The position numbers were made by a program, and so were the translations under genes. Below are positions 1 to 7,616 of a stretch of 64,000 bases of DNA, one piece after another. Source of the stretch: JACDER01 sp963842575 (GTDB lineage: Bacteria > Actinomycetota > Thermoleophilia > Gaiellales > Gaiellaceae); the NCBI GenBank assembly GCA_963842575.1, contig CAWJGS010000005.1, positions 62,001 through 126,000 of the forward strand. Reading direction: 5' to 3'. Below the pieces are notes generated by a model. The model was not told the origin of the DNA, ran no database searches, and worked only from the letters and a program-made list of their open reading frames with translations. Each line of letters opens with the position of its first letter. Position 1 is the stretch's first letter.

Positions 1-863
1 AGGATCGCGAACGCGGCGCCGACGAGCCCGCCGATGCCGAACGCCGAGTTCAGGTACCCGACCCCGGCGCTCCCGAAGTCGAGCAGCTGGATCGAGGCGA
101 CGACGACCAGGACGCCCAGCGCGCCCGCGACCAGCGTCTGAGCGCAGTACAACCCCATGATCAGGCGCAACCGCGGCTCCCGGGCGATGGTCGTGAAGCC
201 GACGAGCGCCTCCTCCACGACCCTGTGCTCGGCCGCCGCCTTGCGTTCGCGTGCCGGCGGCGGGTCCGCGCGGATGCGGGCTACCTGAAACGCGGAGAGC
301 AGGAAGGTCCCGGCGGTGATCGCGAACAGCGTCTCGACGTTGGTCACGCCGAGGAGCACGCCTCCGAGCGCCGGGCCGAGGAAGAGGCCGGCCGCGGCGA
401 TGGTGCTCATGGTGACGTTGGCGGCGGTGAGCTCCTCCGGCGTGCGCGAGATCGACGGGAGGAGAGCCGCCTGAGCCGGCCGGAAGGTGGTCGAGAGGAC
501 GTTCACCAGCGCCGCAAGGCCGTAGATGACCGCCGGCGGCCCGTCGAAGGAGACGACGAGCACCGCCCCGGCCAGCACGAGCGCGCGGCTGATGTCGGAG
601 AACAACATCACGCGCTCGCGCCGGAACCGATCGGTGAGGACGGCCGCGAACGGCGCCGTGATCGCGCCCGAGAGGACGCGGATCAGCGCGACGATCCCGA
701 CCGCGCTCGCCCCTCCCTGGTCGTACGCGAACACGGCCACGCCGACCACGTACATCCACTTTCCGGTCTCGGAACCGGCCCAGGCCAGCTCGACACGACG
801 CAGGTTCGGGTTGGCGAAGACTGCCCGAAATGCGCTCAGGGACTCGCGAAGCCGCTCCCGCAC
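1..863 (-). CDS. MFS transporter, C-terminus cut by window edge
   Basis: Read on the minus strand from a GTG at 863 to the window edge, the frame stays open for 287 codons. It encodes a typical major facilitator: a hydrophilic start, then helices with motifs such as VVGVAVFAYDQGGA, LYGLAALVNVLSTTFRPAQ-like and LGPALGGVLLGVTNVETLF, and a central cytoplasmic loop rich in Arg/Glu near residues 195-220. About ten membrane segments are visible; the C-terminus lies outside the window. Relatives in actinobacteria are predicted multidrug or macrolide-type exporters, and some carry a C-terminal cyclic-nucleotide domain that cannot be checked here. The GTG was chosen because the coding pattern begins there and no better start lies nearby. 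The substrate is unknown. Confidence 0.8.
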   Translation of the reverse strand, partial: MRERLRESLSAFRAVFANPNLRRVELAWAGSETGKWMYVVGVAVFAYDQGGASAVGIVALIRVLSGAITAPFAAVLTDRFRRERVMLFSDISRALVLAGAVLVVSFDGPPAVIYGLAALVNVLSTTFRPAQAALLPSISRTPEELTAANVTMSTIAAAGLFLGPALGGVLLGVTNVETLFAITAGTFLLSAFQVARIRADPPPARERKAAAEHRVVEEALVGFTTIAREPRLRLIMGLYCAQTLVAGALGVLVVVASIQLLDFGSAGVGYLNSAFGIGGLVGAAFAI

Positions 864-966
864 CGGTCGAGAATTGCATCTTTACCGGCCAACAGGGAAG
901 ATTTCGGGTAAGCCGCCCGTCTAGTGGGCCAGATACCCGCACAGGCGGCCACCGAAAGGAGGAATC

Positions 967-1179
967 GTGACGGAGCAGCAGGATCGGTTCGAGAGCACAG
1001 AGCCCAAGGACGATGACGTCGAGGGCCATCGCCTCAAGGACGACTCAGAGCGTTCCAAGGACGACCCCGAGCGGAACGCCGGCGAGCCCGACGTCGAAGC
1101 TCACCGGAACATGGATCGCAACATGGACCGGAACATGGACCGCAACGTCGACCGCAACGTCGATCGCAACATCGACTAG
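967..1179 (+). CDS. Small acidic/hydrophilic protein with tetrapeptide repeats
   Basis: A 70-residue protein starts at GTG 967, five bases after a near-perfect ribosome site (AAAGGAGG, 955-962), which makes translation very likely. The first 45 residues are highly charged (Asp, Glu, Lys, Arg) with no hydrophobic core. The last 24 are six copies of D/N-R-N-hydrophobic tetrapeptides (RNMD, RNVD, RNID). It has no signal peptide, membrane segment or cysteine. I do not recognise a family; the composition suggests an intrinsically disordered, possibly stress-related protein. A hairpin terminator follows directly, so it is probably a monocistronic gene. Confidence 0.65.
   Translation: MTEQQDRFESTEPKDDDVEGHRLKDDSERSKDDPERNAGEPDVEAHRNMDRNMDRNMDRNVDRNVDRNID
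1105..1176 (+). repeat. Six tandem 12-bp units inside the small ORF
   Basis: Six in-frame copies of a 12-bp unit (CGN AAC RTN GAY) encode Arg-Asn-Met/Val/Ile-Asp. The units differ mainly at third positions and at the Met/Val/Ile codon. Being a multiple of three, copy-number change would alter protein length without a frameshift. Confidence 0.85.
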
Positions 1180-1204
1180 GGCGACCCGATCGAGTGCTCG
1201 AGCG

Positions 1205-1231
1205 GGGCGGCGCGAGCCGCCCTTCTCATTT
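1205..1231. terminator. Hairpin terminator between convergent genes
   Basis: GGGCGGC and GCCGCCC (1205-1211 and 1216-1222) form a 7-bp GC stem with a GCGA loop, followed by TTCTCATTT. It lies between the stop at 1179 of the small repeat protein and the 3' end (1226) of the convergent GAF gene, so it may serve both directions. Confidence 0.6.
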
Positions 1232-1858
1232 CAGGAGATCTTCCAGCGCGTGCATGAGCGCGAGCGCGGACTCCCGCCGCTTCCCCTCCAGCCCGTCGAG
1301 CGCTGCGGCGAGCCGTGCGACGCTCGCGACGTCCGCCCCGGCACCGTCGAGCACGCTCTTCGCCGTGCGCGCGCGGAGCAGGAGGTCGAGGGCAATGGCG
1401 GCCTGGTTCGCGAACATCCCGAGCAGGTCCATCTCCCCCAGGCTGAAGGTGGTCTGCCGGTCGAGCACCTGGAGCACCCCGAGCGCGCGTTCTTCGTGCA
1501 GGACGGGAACGGCCATCAGCCCTTTCGGGACATAGCCCGTCCGCTCCGCGACGTCCTTCGCGTGCCGCGGGTCGCTCTGAACGTCCTCGATCACGATCGG
1601 CTGCCTGGTGGTGAGCACCCAGCCGGCAATGCCCTGCCCGGAGGGCATCCGCATCCCCAGCAGCCCGCGGTCCTCCTCGCGCGCGACCGCCTCGACCACG
1701 AGCTCGTCCGCCTGCTCGTCCAGCAGCCAGATCGACGAGCCCTTGGCGCTGAAGATCGCGCGCGCAACCTGGACGATCGACCGGAGGAGCTCGGCGTACG
1801 ACTCTTCCGAGCCGGCTACTCCGGCCGCGACCGCCGCTCGGAATCGGTCCTCACTCAT
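1226..1858 (-). CDS. GAF domain sensor protein
   Basis: A 210-residue soluble protein with one GAF domain at about residues 20-160. Typical GAF features are the small-molecule pocket region (SSIWLLDEQADEL), GQGIAGWVL followed by QPIVIEDV, and the closing strand GLMAVPVLHEERALGVLQVLD. The C-terminal 45 residues are helical and have no output domain (no GGDEF, kinase or PP2C), so it probably acts through a partner. Its start overlaps the stop of the upstream subtilase gene by 8 nt, so the two are translationally coupled, and the protease is the most obvious partner. The ligand is unknown. Confidence 0.85.
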   Translation of the reverse strand: MSEDRFRAAVAAGVAGSEESYAELLRSIVQVARAIFSAKGSSIWLLDEQADELVVEAVAREEDRGLLGMRMPSGQGIAGWVLTTRQPIVIEDVQSDPRHAKDVAERTGYVPKGLMAVPVLHEERALGVLQVLDRQTTFSLGEMDLLGMFANQAAIALDLLLRARTAKSVLDGAGADVASVARLAAALDGLEGKRRESALALMHALEDLLK

Positions 1859-2684
1859 CGAGCCCTCCCACGTTCGTCGCGGTCAGATACAGCACATTCT
1901 TGAGCTGAAACGCGGTCAGCTCCGGATGCGCGCCCAGGATGAGCGCGCAGATGCCTGAGATGTGCGGCGTGGCGAAGCTGTTGCCGGTCACGCGCAGCTC
2001 GCCGCCGTCCAGCCAGGCGACGTCGATGCCCACGCCGCGGGCGAAGAACTCCACCGGCGGATCGGGGTTGTAGTAGTAGGCGAGGGGATCGGCCCCCTCA
2101 TGACTGCCGACCGAGATGACCGACGAGAACCGCCACGGATAGCTCTCCACCGGCATGTTGTGCGCCGAGGCGACGAGGACGGTGCGCTTGAAGTAGGCGC
2201 TGTCGGCCAACTCGTGCAGCAGGCCTGCGAACTGCTGCTTGGTGGTGGAGAGGCTCATGTTGATCACGTCGAAGCCCTGTTCGATCGCCCAGCGCAGGCC
2301 GGCCAGCAGGACAGGCCCGCTGCCGGTGTAGCCCGCGCCGAGCACCCGCACGCTGACGAGGCTGGAGTTCGGCGCGAGCGAGCGGACGATTCCGGCGCAG
2401 GCGGTCCCGTGCCCGCAGAGGTCGCCCTCCTCGTCCTCGGTGACCACCGTCTCGTCGTCCTCGCCCACCTCGATCGCGACCGCACGGTCGACCTCGCCGA
2501 CCAGCGGGTGGCCGCGCTCGATCCCGCTGTCGAGGATGCACACGGCGACGCCCGCCCCCTGCGAGGCGCCGAACGCCCACTCGCGCGTGACTCGCTCGGG
2601 CCAGCGGCCCGGGAGCGCGATCGAATCGACGGCGTCGGCCGGAAGGCTCCACGCCGGAATCGGCTCACGCTCCGCCTCCCCCAA
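1851..2684 (-). CDS. S8 family serine peptidase (subtilisin-like), no signal peptide
   Basis: A 277-residue subtilase with the complete catalytic triad: Asp52 in ILDSGI, His92 in CGHGTACAGI and Ser236 in TGNSFATPH, with the oxyanion Asn176 (SAHN). The chain begins almost directly with the catalytic domain. It lacks a signal peptide, an I9 propeptide and a C-terminal extension, so an intracellular location is likely; secreted subtilisins usually carry both a signal peptide and a prodomain. It is translated immediately before the GAF protein (8-nt overlap) and follows the SCP2 gene. Its target is unknown. Regulated proteolysis controlled by the GAF protein is an inference from coupling only. 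Confidence 0.9.
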   Translation of the reverse strand: MGEAEREPIPAWSLPADAVDSIALPGRWPERVTREWAFGASQGAGVAVCILDSGIERGHPLVGEVDRAVAIEVGEDDETVVTEDEEGDLCGHGTACAGIVRSLAPNSSLVSVRVLGAGYTGSGPVLLAGLRWAIEQGFDVINMSLSTTKQQFAGLLHELADSAYFKRTVLVASAHNMPVESYPWRFSSVISVGSHEGADPLAYYYNPDPPVEFFARGVGIDVAWLDGGELRVTGNSFATPHISGICALILGAHPELTAFQLKNVLYLTATNVGGLDE

Positions 2685-2690
2685 TGGCGA

Positions 2691-3003
2691 CTAGAACAGT
2701 TTCTGGAGCTTCATGGCCGCGCCCATGTCGCCCTTGATCTTCAGCTTGCCGGTCATGTAGGCCGTGGTCGGGTTCTGCTCGCCGCTGGCCAGCTTCTGAA
2801 ACGTCTCCTCCGAGGCCGCGATCGTCACGTCCGGCTCGGCGTCGCCGTCCCGAGTGACGTCGACCGTGCCGTCCCGGACGTCCACCGTCCACGTCCCGGC
2901 TCCCTCGACGTCGAATCGATACGTGTTGTTGACGCCGGCGATCTTGGCCGGGTCGGCGCGGGACGCGAAGCCCCTCGAAGAATTCGTTGACGCTTTCCGC
3001 CAT
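2691..3003 (-). CDS. SCP2 sterol-transfer family protein (single frameshift)
   Basis: Starting at ATG 3003, behind a strong AAGGAGG site, the product begins MAESVNEFFEG. The remaining 92 residues (FASRADPAKIAGVNN to the end) lie in the next frame and match a small SCP2 lipid-binding domain, including the hallmark GKLKIKGDMGAAMKLQKLF C-terminus. The frames join if one base is removed from the C run at 2971-2974 (G run on the coding strand), giving 103 residues, a normal length for stand-alone SCP2 proteins. These bind hydrophobic ligands such as lipids or acyl-CoA. A homopolymer sequencing error is the likeliest explanation; true inactivation is possible. Confidence 0.75.
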
Positions 3004-3039
3004 CTGGGTGGTCCCTCCTTGGATTCGGGAGATTCGAGC

Positions 3040-4218
3040 CTAACTCACGACGAACTCGGGCTCGATGCCTGTCCGCTCCCGGCCGGCCGGGAGCAAGAGC
3101 GTCAGCGCGAGCGCAACCAGGGGCGACGCCGCGCAGACATAGAGCGCGCTGCGGAGGTCGACCGTGTCGGCGAGCGCGCCGAGCGCGACGGCTGCGATCC
3201 CGCCGAGGCCGATCGAGAGGCCGATGACGAGGCCCGAGGCCAGCCCGACGCGGCGCGGCAGGTACTCCTGTCCCATCACCATCGTCACGCCGAACGTCCC
3301 CATCACGCAGGCGCCGATGAGACCGAGCGCGACCGCGCCCGGGACCCCGCCGACGACGACGAAGACGAGGACGAGCGGCGCCGTCAGAATCGAGCTCAGG
3401 GCCAGGATCGGCCGGCGCCCGAAGCGGTCGGCCATGGGCCCGAGAATGAGCGTTCCGATACCGCCCGTGATCAGCATGAGCGACAGCAGGTGGTTGCCGT
3501 ACGCCTTGGAATGGCCGAGCGAGACCTCCCAGAGCGGGACGAAGGTGATCAGCCCGAACCAGGTGACGCTGCGGAACGCTACGGCGCCGAGGAGGAGGGA
3601 CATCGGCCGCCACCGGTCCTGTCCGGCCGTTCGCGCGCGCGCGGCCGCCGACGGGACGAACCCGCCGAGGTAGCGCGAGACGACGAGGAGGAGGGCGGCG
3701 ATCGCCAGACACGGGACGGCGAGCAGCAGGCCGCCGCGCAGGCCGAAGGCGAGCACGATCGGCGTGGCGACGAGCGGGCCGAGCGCGTAGCCGATGTTCC
3801 CGCCGATCGAGAAGAGCGCCATCCCGCTCGCCCGTCGGTTGCCGCTGACGAACGCCGCGAACTTCGAGCCTTCAGGGTGGTACGCCGCCACGCCCACGCC
3901 GGAGACGACCACGAGCGCAGCGACCAGCCAGTAGCTCGGGGCGTCGGCGGCGAGGGCGATCCCAATCCCTGCGAGCGCGACGCCTGCAGGAAGCAGCCAC
4001 ATCGCGCCCTTGCGGTCCGACCACAATCCGAAGAGCGGCTGAATGACCGACGAGGAGACGGTCGAGGACAGCATCAGCGTCGCCGCGAGCACGTAGTTGA
4101 GCGAGAAGCGCTCGACCAGGAACGGGAGCAGCGCGGGCAGCGAGCCATTGGCGAAGTCAGTGGCCATGTGCCCGGCGGACAGCGCCGCCATCGCCCTCCG
4201 GTCAACCCGCTCGCGCAT
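3040..4218 (-). CDS. MFS transporter, fosmidomycin-resistance (Fsr) type
   Basis: A 392-residue inner-membrane carrier with 12 predicted helices. The N-terminus (ALSAGHMATDFANGSLPALL) and the loop GLWSDRKG after helix 2 follow the Fsr family pattern, in which the first helix carries a GH..D..G signature. A second MFS loop, ADRFGRRP, occurs in the C-terminal half, consistent with an internal duplication. The start was set at ATG 4218 rather than further upstream, because any longer frame would run through the divergent deacetylase gene. Only 34 bp separate the two start codons, so promoters must overlap. Family members export fosmidomycin or related small molecules; the substrate here is inferred only. 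Confidence 0.85.
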   Translation of the reverse strand: MRERVDRRAMAALSAGHMATDFANGSLPALLPFLVERFSLNYVLAATLMLSSTVSSSVIQPLFGLWSDRKGAMWLLPAGVALAGIGIALAADAPSYWLVAALVVVSGVGVAAYHPEGSKFAAFVSGNRRASGMALFSIGGNIGYALGPLVATPIVLAFGLRGGLLLAVPCLAIAALLLVVSRYLGGFVPSAAARARTAGQDRWRPMSLLLGAVAFRSVTWFGLITFVPLWEVSLGHSKAYGNHLLSLMLITGGIGTLILGPMADRFGRRPILALSSILTAPLVLVFVVVGGVPGAVALGLIGACVMGTFGVTMVMGQEYLPRRVGLASGLVIGLSIGLGGIAAVALGALADTVDLRSALYVCAASPLVALALTLLLPAGRERTGIEPEFVVS

Positions 4219-4252
4219 CAGGGGCAGCCTAACCCCGGGGTACTGTGCGGCC

Positions 4253-5143
4253 ATGGACCCGAACCGCACCGGAAGGCGCCTGGCTCGGCAGCACCAGCTG
4301 CGGCGACGGCGATTCACGGCGGCACTGATCGGCGGCGTCATCGTGGCCGGCGCTGTCGCGGGCGTGCTGACCGCCTTCGGCGGGACCGGACGCACGCACG
4401 AGGCGCGGCAGAAGCCCCCGGCCGGCCACGTCGAGCGCATGCCGGCTGCACACACCAAGGGGCCGAGCAAGGAGGCGGCCGCGGTCAAGCGGTTCGTCAA
4501 GCTCGGCCGTCCGCTCTGGTGCGGCGGCCACAAGGGCCGCTACGTCGCCCTCACCTTCGACGACGGGCCGGGCCCGTACACGACGCGGTACGCGTTCAAG
4601 ATCTTCAAGCAGTTCAACGTGCGCGTCACGTGGTTCCTCGTCGGCCGCCTTCTCTCGAGCTATCCCGGCGTGGCGCGGCGCGAGCTTGCGTTCGGCCCGC
4701 TCGGTGACCACACGTGGACGCACGCGTACCTCCCGGGGCTGAGCTTCGGGCAGATAGCGCAGGAGATCGCGTCCGCGCAGAACGCGATCGAGAAGGCGAG
4801 TCGCCGGCCGGTGACGCTCTTCCGCCCGCCCTACGGCGCCCGCGACGCGAGGATCGACGCGGAGGCGAAATCGCTCGGAATGCTCCAGGTGCTCTGGAGC
4901 ATCGACAGCCTCGACTCGCAGGGCGCAGACTGGAACGGGATCACGAGGGAGGTCCTCAACAACGTCCGCACCGGGTCGATCATCCTCTTCCACGAGAACC
5001 GCGGCCAGACGATCCGCGCGCTCAAGTTCAACATCCTCCCCGCGCTGCGCAAGCGCGGGTTCAAGACCGTGACGATCCCGCAGATGCTGGTGCAGAACCC
5101 GCCGAGCCTCAAGCAGCTCAAGGCCGGGCCTGCCGGCTGCTGA
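4253..5143 (+). CDS. Polysaccharide deacetylase (NodB domain), membrane-anchored
   Basis: A 296-residue protein with a basic N-terminus (RRRRFTAALIGG), one membrane/signal-anchor helix at about 21-43, a variable linker, then a NodB deacetylase domain from residue 97. Motif 1 is TFDDGP (101-106), motif 2 is GDHTWTH with metal ligands His153 and His157, motif 3 is RPPYGA (191-196), and the last motif is ILFHEN, close to the usual LHD/H. It would remove N- or O-acetyl groups from peptidoglycan or another envelope polysaccharide outside the membrane. It starts at ATG 4253, 34 bp from the divergent MFS gene. Confidence 0.9.
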   Translation: MDPNRTGRRLARQHQLRRRRFTAALIGGVIVAGAVAGVLTAFGGTGRTHEARQKPPAGHVERMPAAHTKGPSKEAAAVKRFVKLGRPLWCGGHKGRYVALTFDDGPGPYTTRYAFKIFKQFNVRVTWFLVGRLLSSYPGVARRELAFGPLGDHTWTHAYLPGLSFGQIAQEIASAQNAIEKASRRPVTLFRPPYGARDARIDAEAKSLGMLQVLWSIDSLDSQGADWNGITREVLNNVRTGSIILFHENRGQTIRALKFNILPALRKRGFKTVTIPQMLVQNPPSLKQLKAGPAGC

Positions 5144-5193
5144 CGGACCTGTCCGAAAGGGACAATCCGACCGGGACAATAGGGTGCGGCCCG

Positions 5194-5871
5194 ATGCGCC
5201 TGCTGGTCGCTCGTTGCGAAGTCCGCTACACCGGTCGCCTGACTGCCCTTCTGCCGGAGGCGGTGCGGCTGCTCATCCTGAAGGCCGACGGCTCCGTTCT
5301 GGTACACGACGACGCCGGCGGCTTCAAGCCGCTCAACTGGATGACCGGGCCGACGCACATCGAAGAGCTCGGCGACGTGCTCTTCGTCCGCAAGCCGAAG
5401 ACGGAGGACATGCTCGAGATCCGGCTCGCCGAGATCCTGAGCGACGTCGCGCACGACATGGGCGAGTCGGCGGCGCTGCAGAAGGACGGCGTCGAGCGCG
5501 ACCTGCAGCTCGAGCTCGCCGCCGAGCCGACGGCGCTCGGTGAGGAGCTGAGGCTCGTGCAGCGCGAGTGGATGACCGAGGTCGGGCCGGTCGACCTGAT
5601 GTGCCGCGACGAGGACGGCGGGTGGGTGGCCGTCGAGATCAAGCGGATGGGGACGATCGACGCGGTCGAGCAGCTGACGCGCTACCTCGGCTTCATCCGC
5701 GCAGACCCGGCGAAGTCCGCGTGCCGCGGCATCCTCGCCGCGCAGAGGATGAAGCCGCAGGCGATCGCACTTGCGGAGTCACGCGGGATCCGCTGCGTCG
5801 AGGTCGATCTTGCCGTGCTGCGAGGAGAGCGCGAGCCCGACCTCACGCTCTTTCAGTTGCCGCGGAGTTAG
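5194..5871 (+). CDS. nucS: Mismatch-specific endonuclease NucS (EndoMS)
   Basis: A 225-residue protein that matches actinobacterial NucS throughout: an N-terminal DNA-binding half (CEVRYTGRLTALLPEA, LLILKADGSVLVH, KPLNWM) and a C-terminal PD-(D/E)XK nuclease half with GPVDLMCRDE (Asp134) and VAVEIKR (Glu148, Lys150). NucS cuts both strands at mismatches and provides non-canonical mismatch repair in actinobacteria, which lack MutS/MutL. The C-terminus contains DLTLF, resembling a beta-clamp-binding motif, as expected because NucS is stimulated by the sliding clamp. ATG 5194 gives the standard MR-LV start. Its stop overlaps the convergent small gene by 3 nt. Confidence 0.95.
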   Translation: MRLLVARCEVRYTGRLTALLPEAVRLLILKADGSVLVHDDAGGFKPLNWMTGPTHIEELGDVLFVRKPKTEDMLEIRLAEILSDVAHDMGESAALQKDGVERDLQLELAAEPTALGEELRLVQREWMTEVGPVDLMCRDEDGGWVAVEIKRMGTIDAVEQLTRYLGFIRADPAKSACRGILAAQRMKPQAIALAESRGIRCVEVDLAVLRGEREPDLTLFQLPRS

Positions 5872-6053
5872 GCGGCTTTCTTCCCGTACAGCTGGATGAG
5901 CGCGTGGTTCAGCTCGCGCTGGCACTCGGCGATGTCGAGGCGGTTGCGCTCCAGATCGGACCAGCGCTGGGGGTCATCGCGCAGCTCCTGCCGCTCGGCC
6001 ACGAGCGCTGAGATTCTCCGCAGGATGTCGTCTACTCGGGTAGCTGTGTCCAT
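5868..6053 (-). CDS. Small helical protein, DUF2630-like
   Basis: A 61-residue charged helical protein (DDILRRISALVAERQELRDD ... IAECQRELNHALIQLYGKK). The pattern of a short helix, a charged turn and a second helix resembles the actinobacterial DUF2630 family, whose function is unknown. ATG 6053 was chosen over a longer frame to 6101 because homology-like sequence begins at MDTATRVDD. It overlaps nucS tail to tail. It may form a two-helix coiled coil. Confidence 0.6.
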   Translation of the reverse strand: MDTATRVDDILRRISALVAERQELRDDPQRWSDLERNRLDIAECQRELNHALIQLYGKKAA

Positions 6054-6134
6054 GACCTTGTTCTGACGGCACCCACGGCGAAAAGTTGTACCGCGCGGCA
6101 CCCTAGGAAATCAGTCGGATAGCATCGCTCCGCG

Positions 6135-7616
6135 ATGGGAGAGATCCACGTCCTTGTTGCGGCGCCGGGGGAGGTCGAGGCTGACGTCCTCGCCGTGGCC
6201 GTTCCCGAGCCCGCCGCCCTCACGGGCCCCGCCGCCACGCTCGACCGCGAGCTCGACGGGCAGCTGAGTGATCTCGTCGACTCGGGCGAGATCAGGGGGA
6301 ATCGCGACTCCGCCACCATCGTCCACGCAGGCGCGGGCGGGGCGAAGCGCGTCGCGGTCGCGGGCCTGGGCAAGCCGGAGGAGCTGAATGCCGACTCGGT
6401 GCGGACCGCCGCGGCGGCGCTCGCCCGACGCGCCTCCTTCGGGGGCACGATCGCCTGGCAGCTCGACGACTCGCTACCGGTCGACCTGCCCGACCAGGCT
6501 CGTGCGGTCGTTGACGGCGTGATCCTCGGCTCGTACGACCCGGGGCAGTGGAAGTCCAAGAAGCCGGAGCGGCGCGAGATCGAGCGGCTCGTCCTCGTCA
6601 CCGACGCGGATCTGGCCTCGCAGGCGGACCGCGCGCAGCGAGTCGCGACCTGGACGAATCGCGCACGCGACCTCTCGAACATGCCTCCCAACGAGCTCAC
6701 GCCCGAGCGGCTGGCCGAGATCGCACAGGAGATCTCCACCGAGGTCAGCGGACTCACCGTCGAAGCCTTCGGGCTGGAGCAGGCGCGCGAGCTCGGGATG
6801 GGGGCCTTCAGCGCAGTCGCGCAGGGTGCCGAGAACCCCGCGCAGATGATCGTCATGCGCTACGAGCCGGAGGGAGCCCCGGACGGCCTCGTCCTCGGCC
6901 TCGTCGGCAAGGCCATCACCTTCGACACCGGCGGGATCTCGATCAAACCATCCGAGGGGATGGAGGACATGAAGCACGACATGTCCGGTGGAGCAGCCGT
7001 CGTGGCCGCGATGGGAGCGATTGCGGACCTCGGGATCCCCGTGCGGACGATCGCCGTCGTCGCTGCCACCGAGAACATGCCGGACGGTGGCGCCTACCGC
7101 CCCGGCGACATCCTCACGGCAAGCAACGGCAAGACGATCGAAGTGATCACGACCGACGCCGAGGGACGCCTGGTCCTCGCGGACGCCCTCGTCCACGCGC
7201 GCGGGCTGGGCGCGACCCACGTGGTCGATCTCGCCACCCTGACCGGGGCGATGGTGATCGCGCTGGGCGACATCTACGCAGGCGTGTTCGCGAACGACGA
7301 CGACTGGCGGGAGCGGATCATCGCGGCGGGCGCCGCCACCGGCGACCGGGTGTGGCCGATGCCGATGGATCCGCGCTACCGGCGGATGATCGATTCGACC
7401 TACGCCGACATGCGCAATGCGGGCAGGTACCGGATGGCCGGCGGGCAGGCAGGCGCCGAGCTGCTCAAGGAGTTCGCCGGGGAGGGGCCGTGGGCCCACC
7501 TGGATGTCGCCGGCCCGGCCTTCCTGCGCTACGGGCGGGGCGACTATCTCTCTCAGCCGGGCGGCACCGGCTTCGGCGTCCGCCTGCTCGTGGAGCTCGC
7601 CTCCTCCTTCGCGTGA
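6135..7616 (+). CDS. pepA: Leucyl aminopeptidase (M17, cytosol aminopeptidase)
   Basis: A 493-residue M17 aminopeptidase with a variable N-terminal domain and a conserved C-terminal catalytic domain. Visible metal and active-site residues are Lys259 and Asp264 (GKAITFDTGG), Lys271, Asp282 (KHDMSGGAA), Asp341 and Glu343 with Arg345 in TTDAEGRL (family signature NTDAEGRL, here with Thr for Asn). It releases N-terminal residues from peptides in the cytosol, using two divalent metals in a hexamer. The final codon overlaps the GTG start of the acyl-CoA dehydrogenase gene (GTGA), so the two are coupled. Confidence 0.95.
   Translation: MGEIHVLVAAPGEVEADVLAVAVPEPAALTGPAATLDRELDGQLSDLVDSGEIRGNRDSATIVHAGAGGAKRVAVAGLGKPEELNADSVRTAAAALARRASFGGTIAWQLDDSLPVDLPDQARAVVDGVILGSYDPGQWKSKKPERREIERLVLVTDADLASQADRAQRVATWTNRARDLSNMPPNELTPERLAEIAQEISTEVSGLTVEAFGLEQARELGMGAFSAVAQGAENPAQMIVMRYEPEGAPDGLVLGLVGKAITFDTGGISIKPSEGMEDMKHDMSGGAAVVAAMGAIADLGIPVRTIAVVAATENMPDGGAYRPGDILTASNGKTIEVITTDAEGRLVLADALVHARGLGATHVVDLATLTGAMVIALGDIYAGVFANDDDWRERIIAAGAATGDRVWPMPMDPRYRRMIDSTYADMRNAGRYRMAGGQAGAELLKEFAGEGPWAHLDVAGPAFLRYGRGDYLSQPGGTGFGVRLLVELASSFA

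Noticed and set aside
1105..1176. CRISPR-like direct repeats
   Set aside because: The units are contiguous 12-mers without spacers and are in frame in a small gene.
2854..4707. A 617-codon plus-strand open frame opposite the MFS and deacetylase genes
   Set aside because: It is antisense to well-supported genes, is made of Arg/Pro/Ala/Glu-rich low-complexity sequence and has no family features; such frames are expected at 70% GC.
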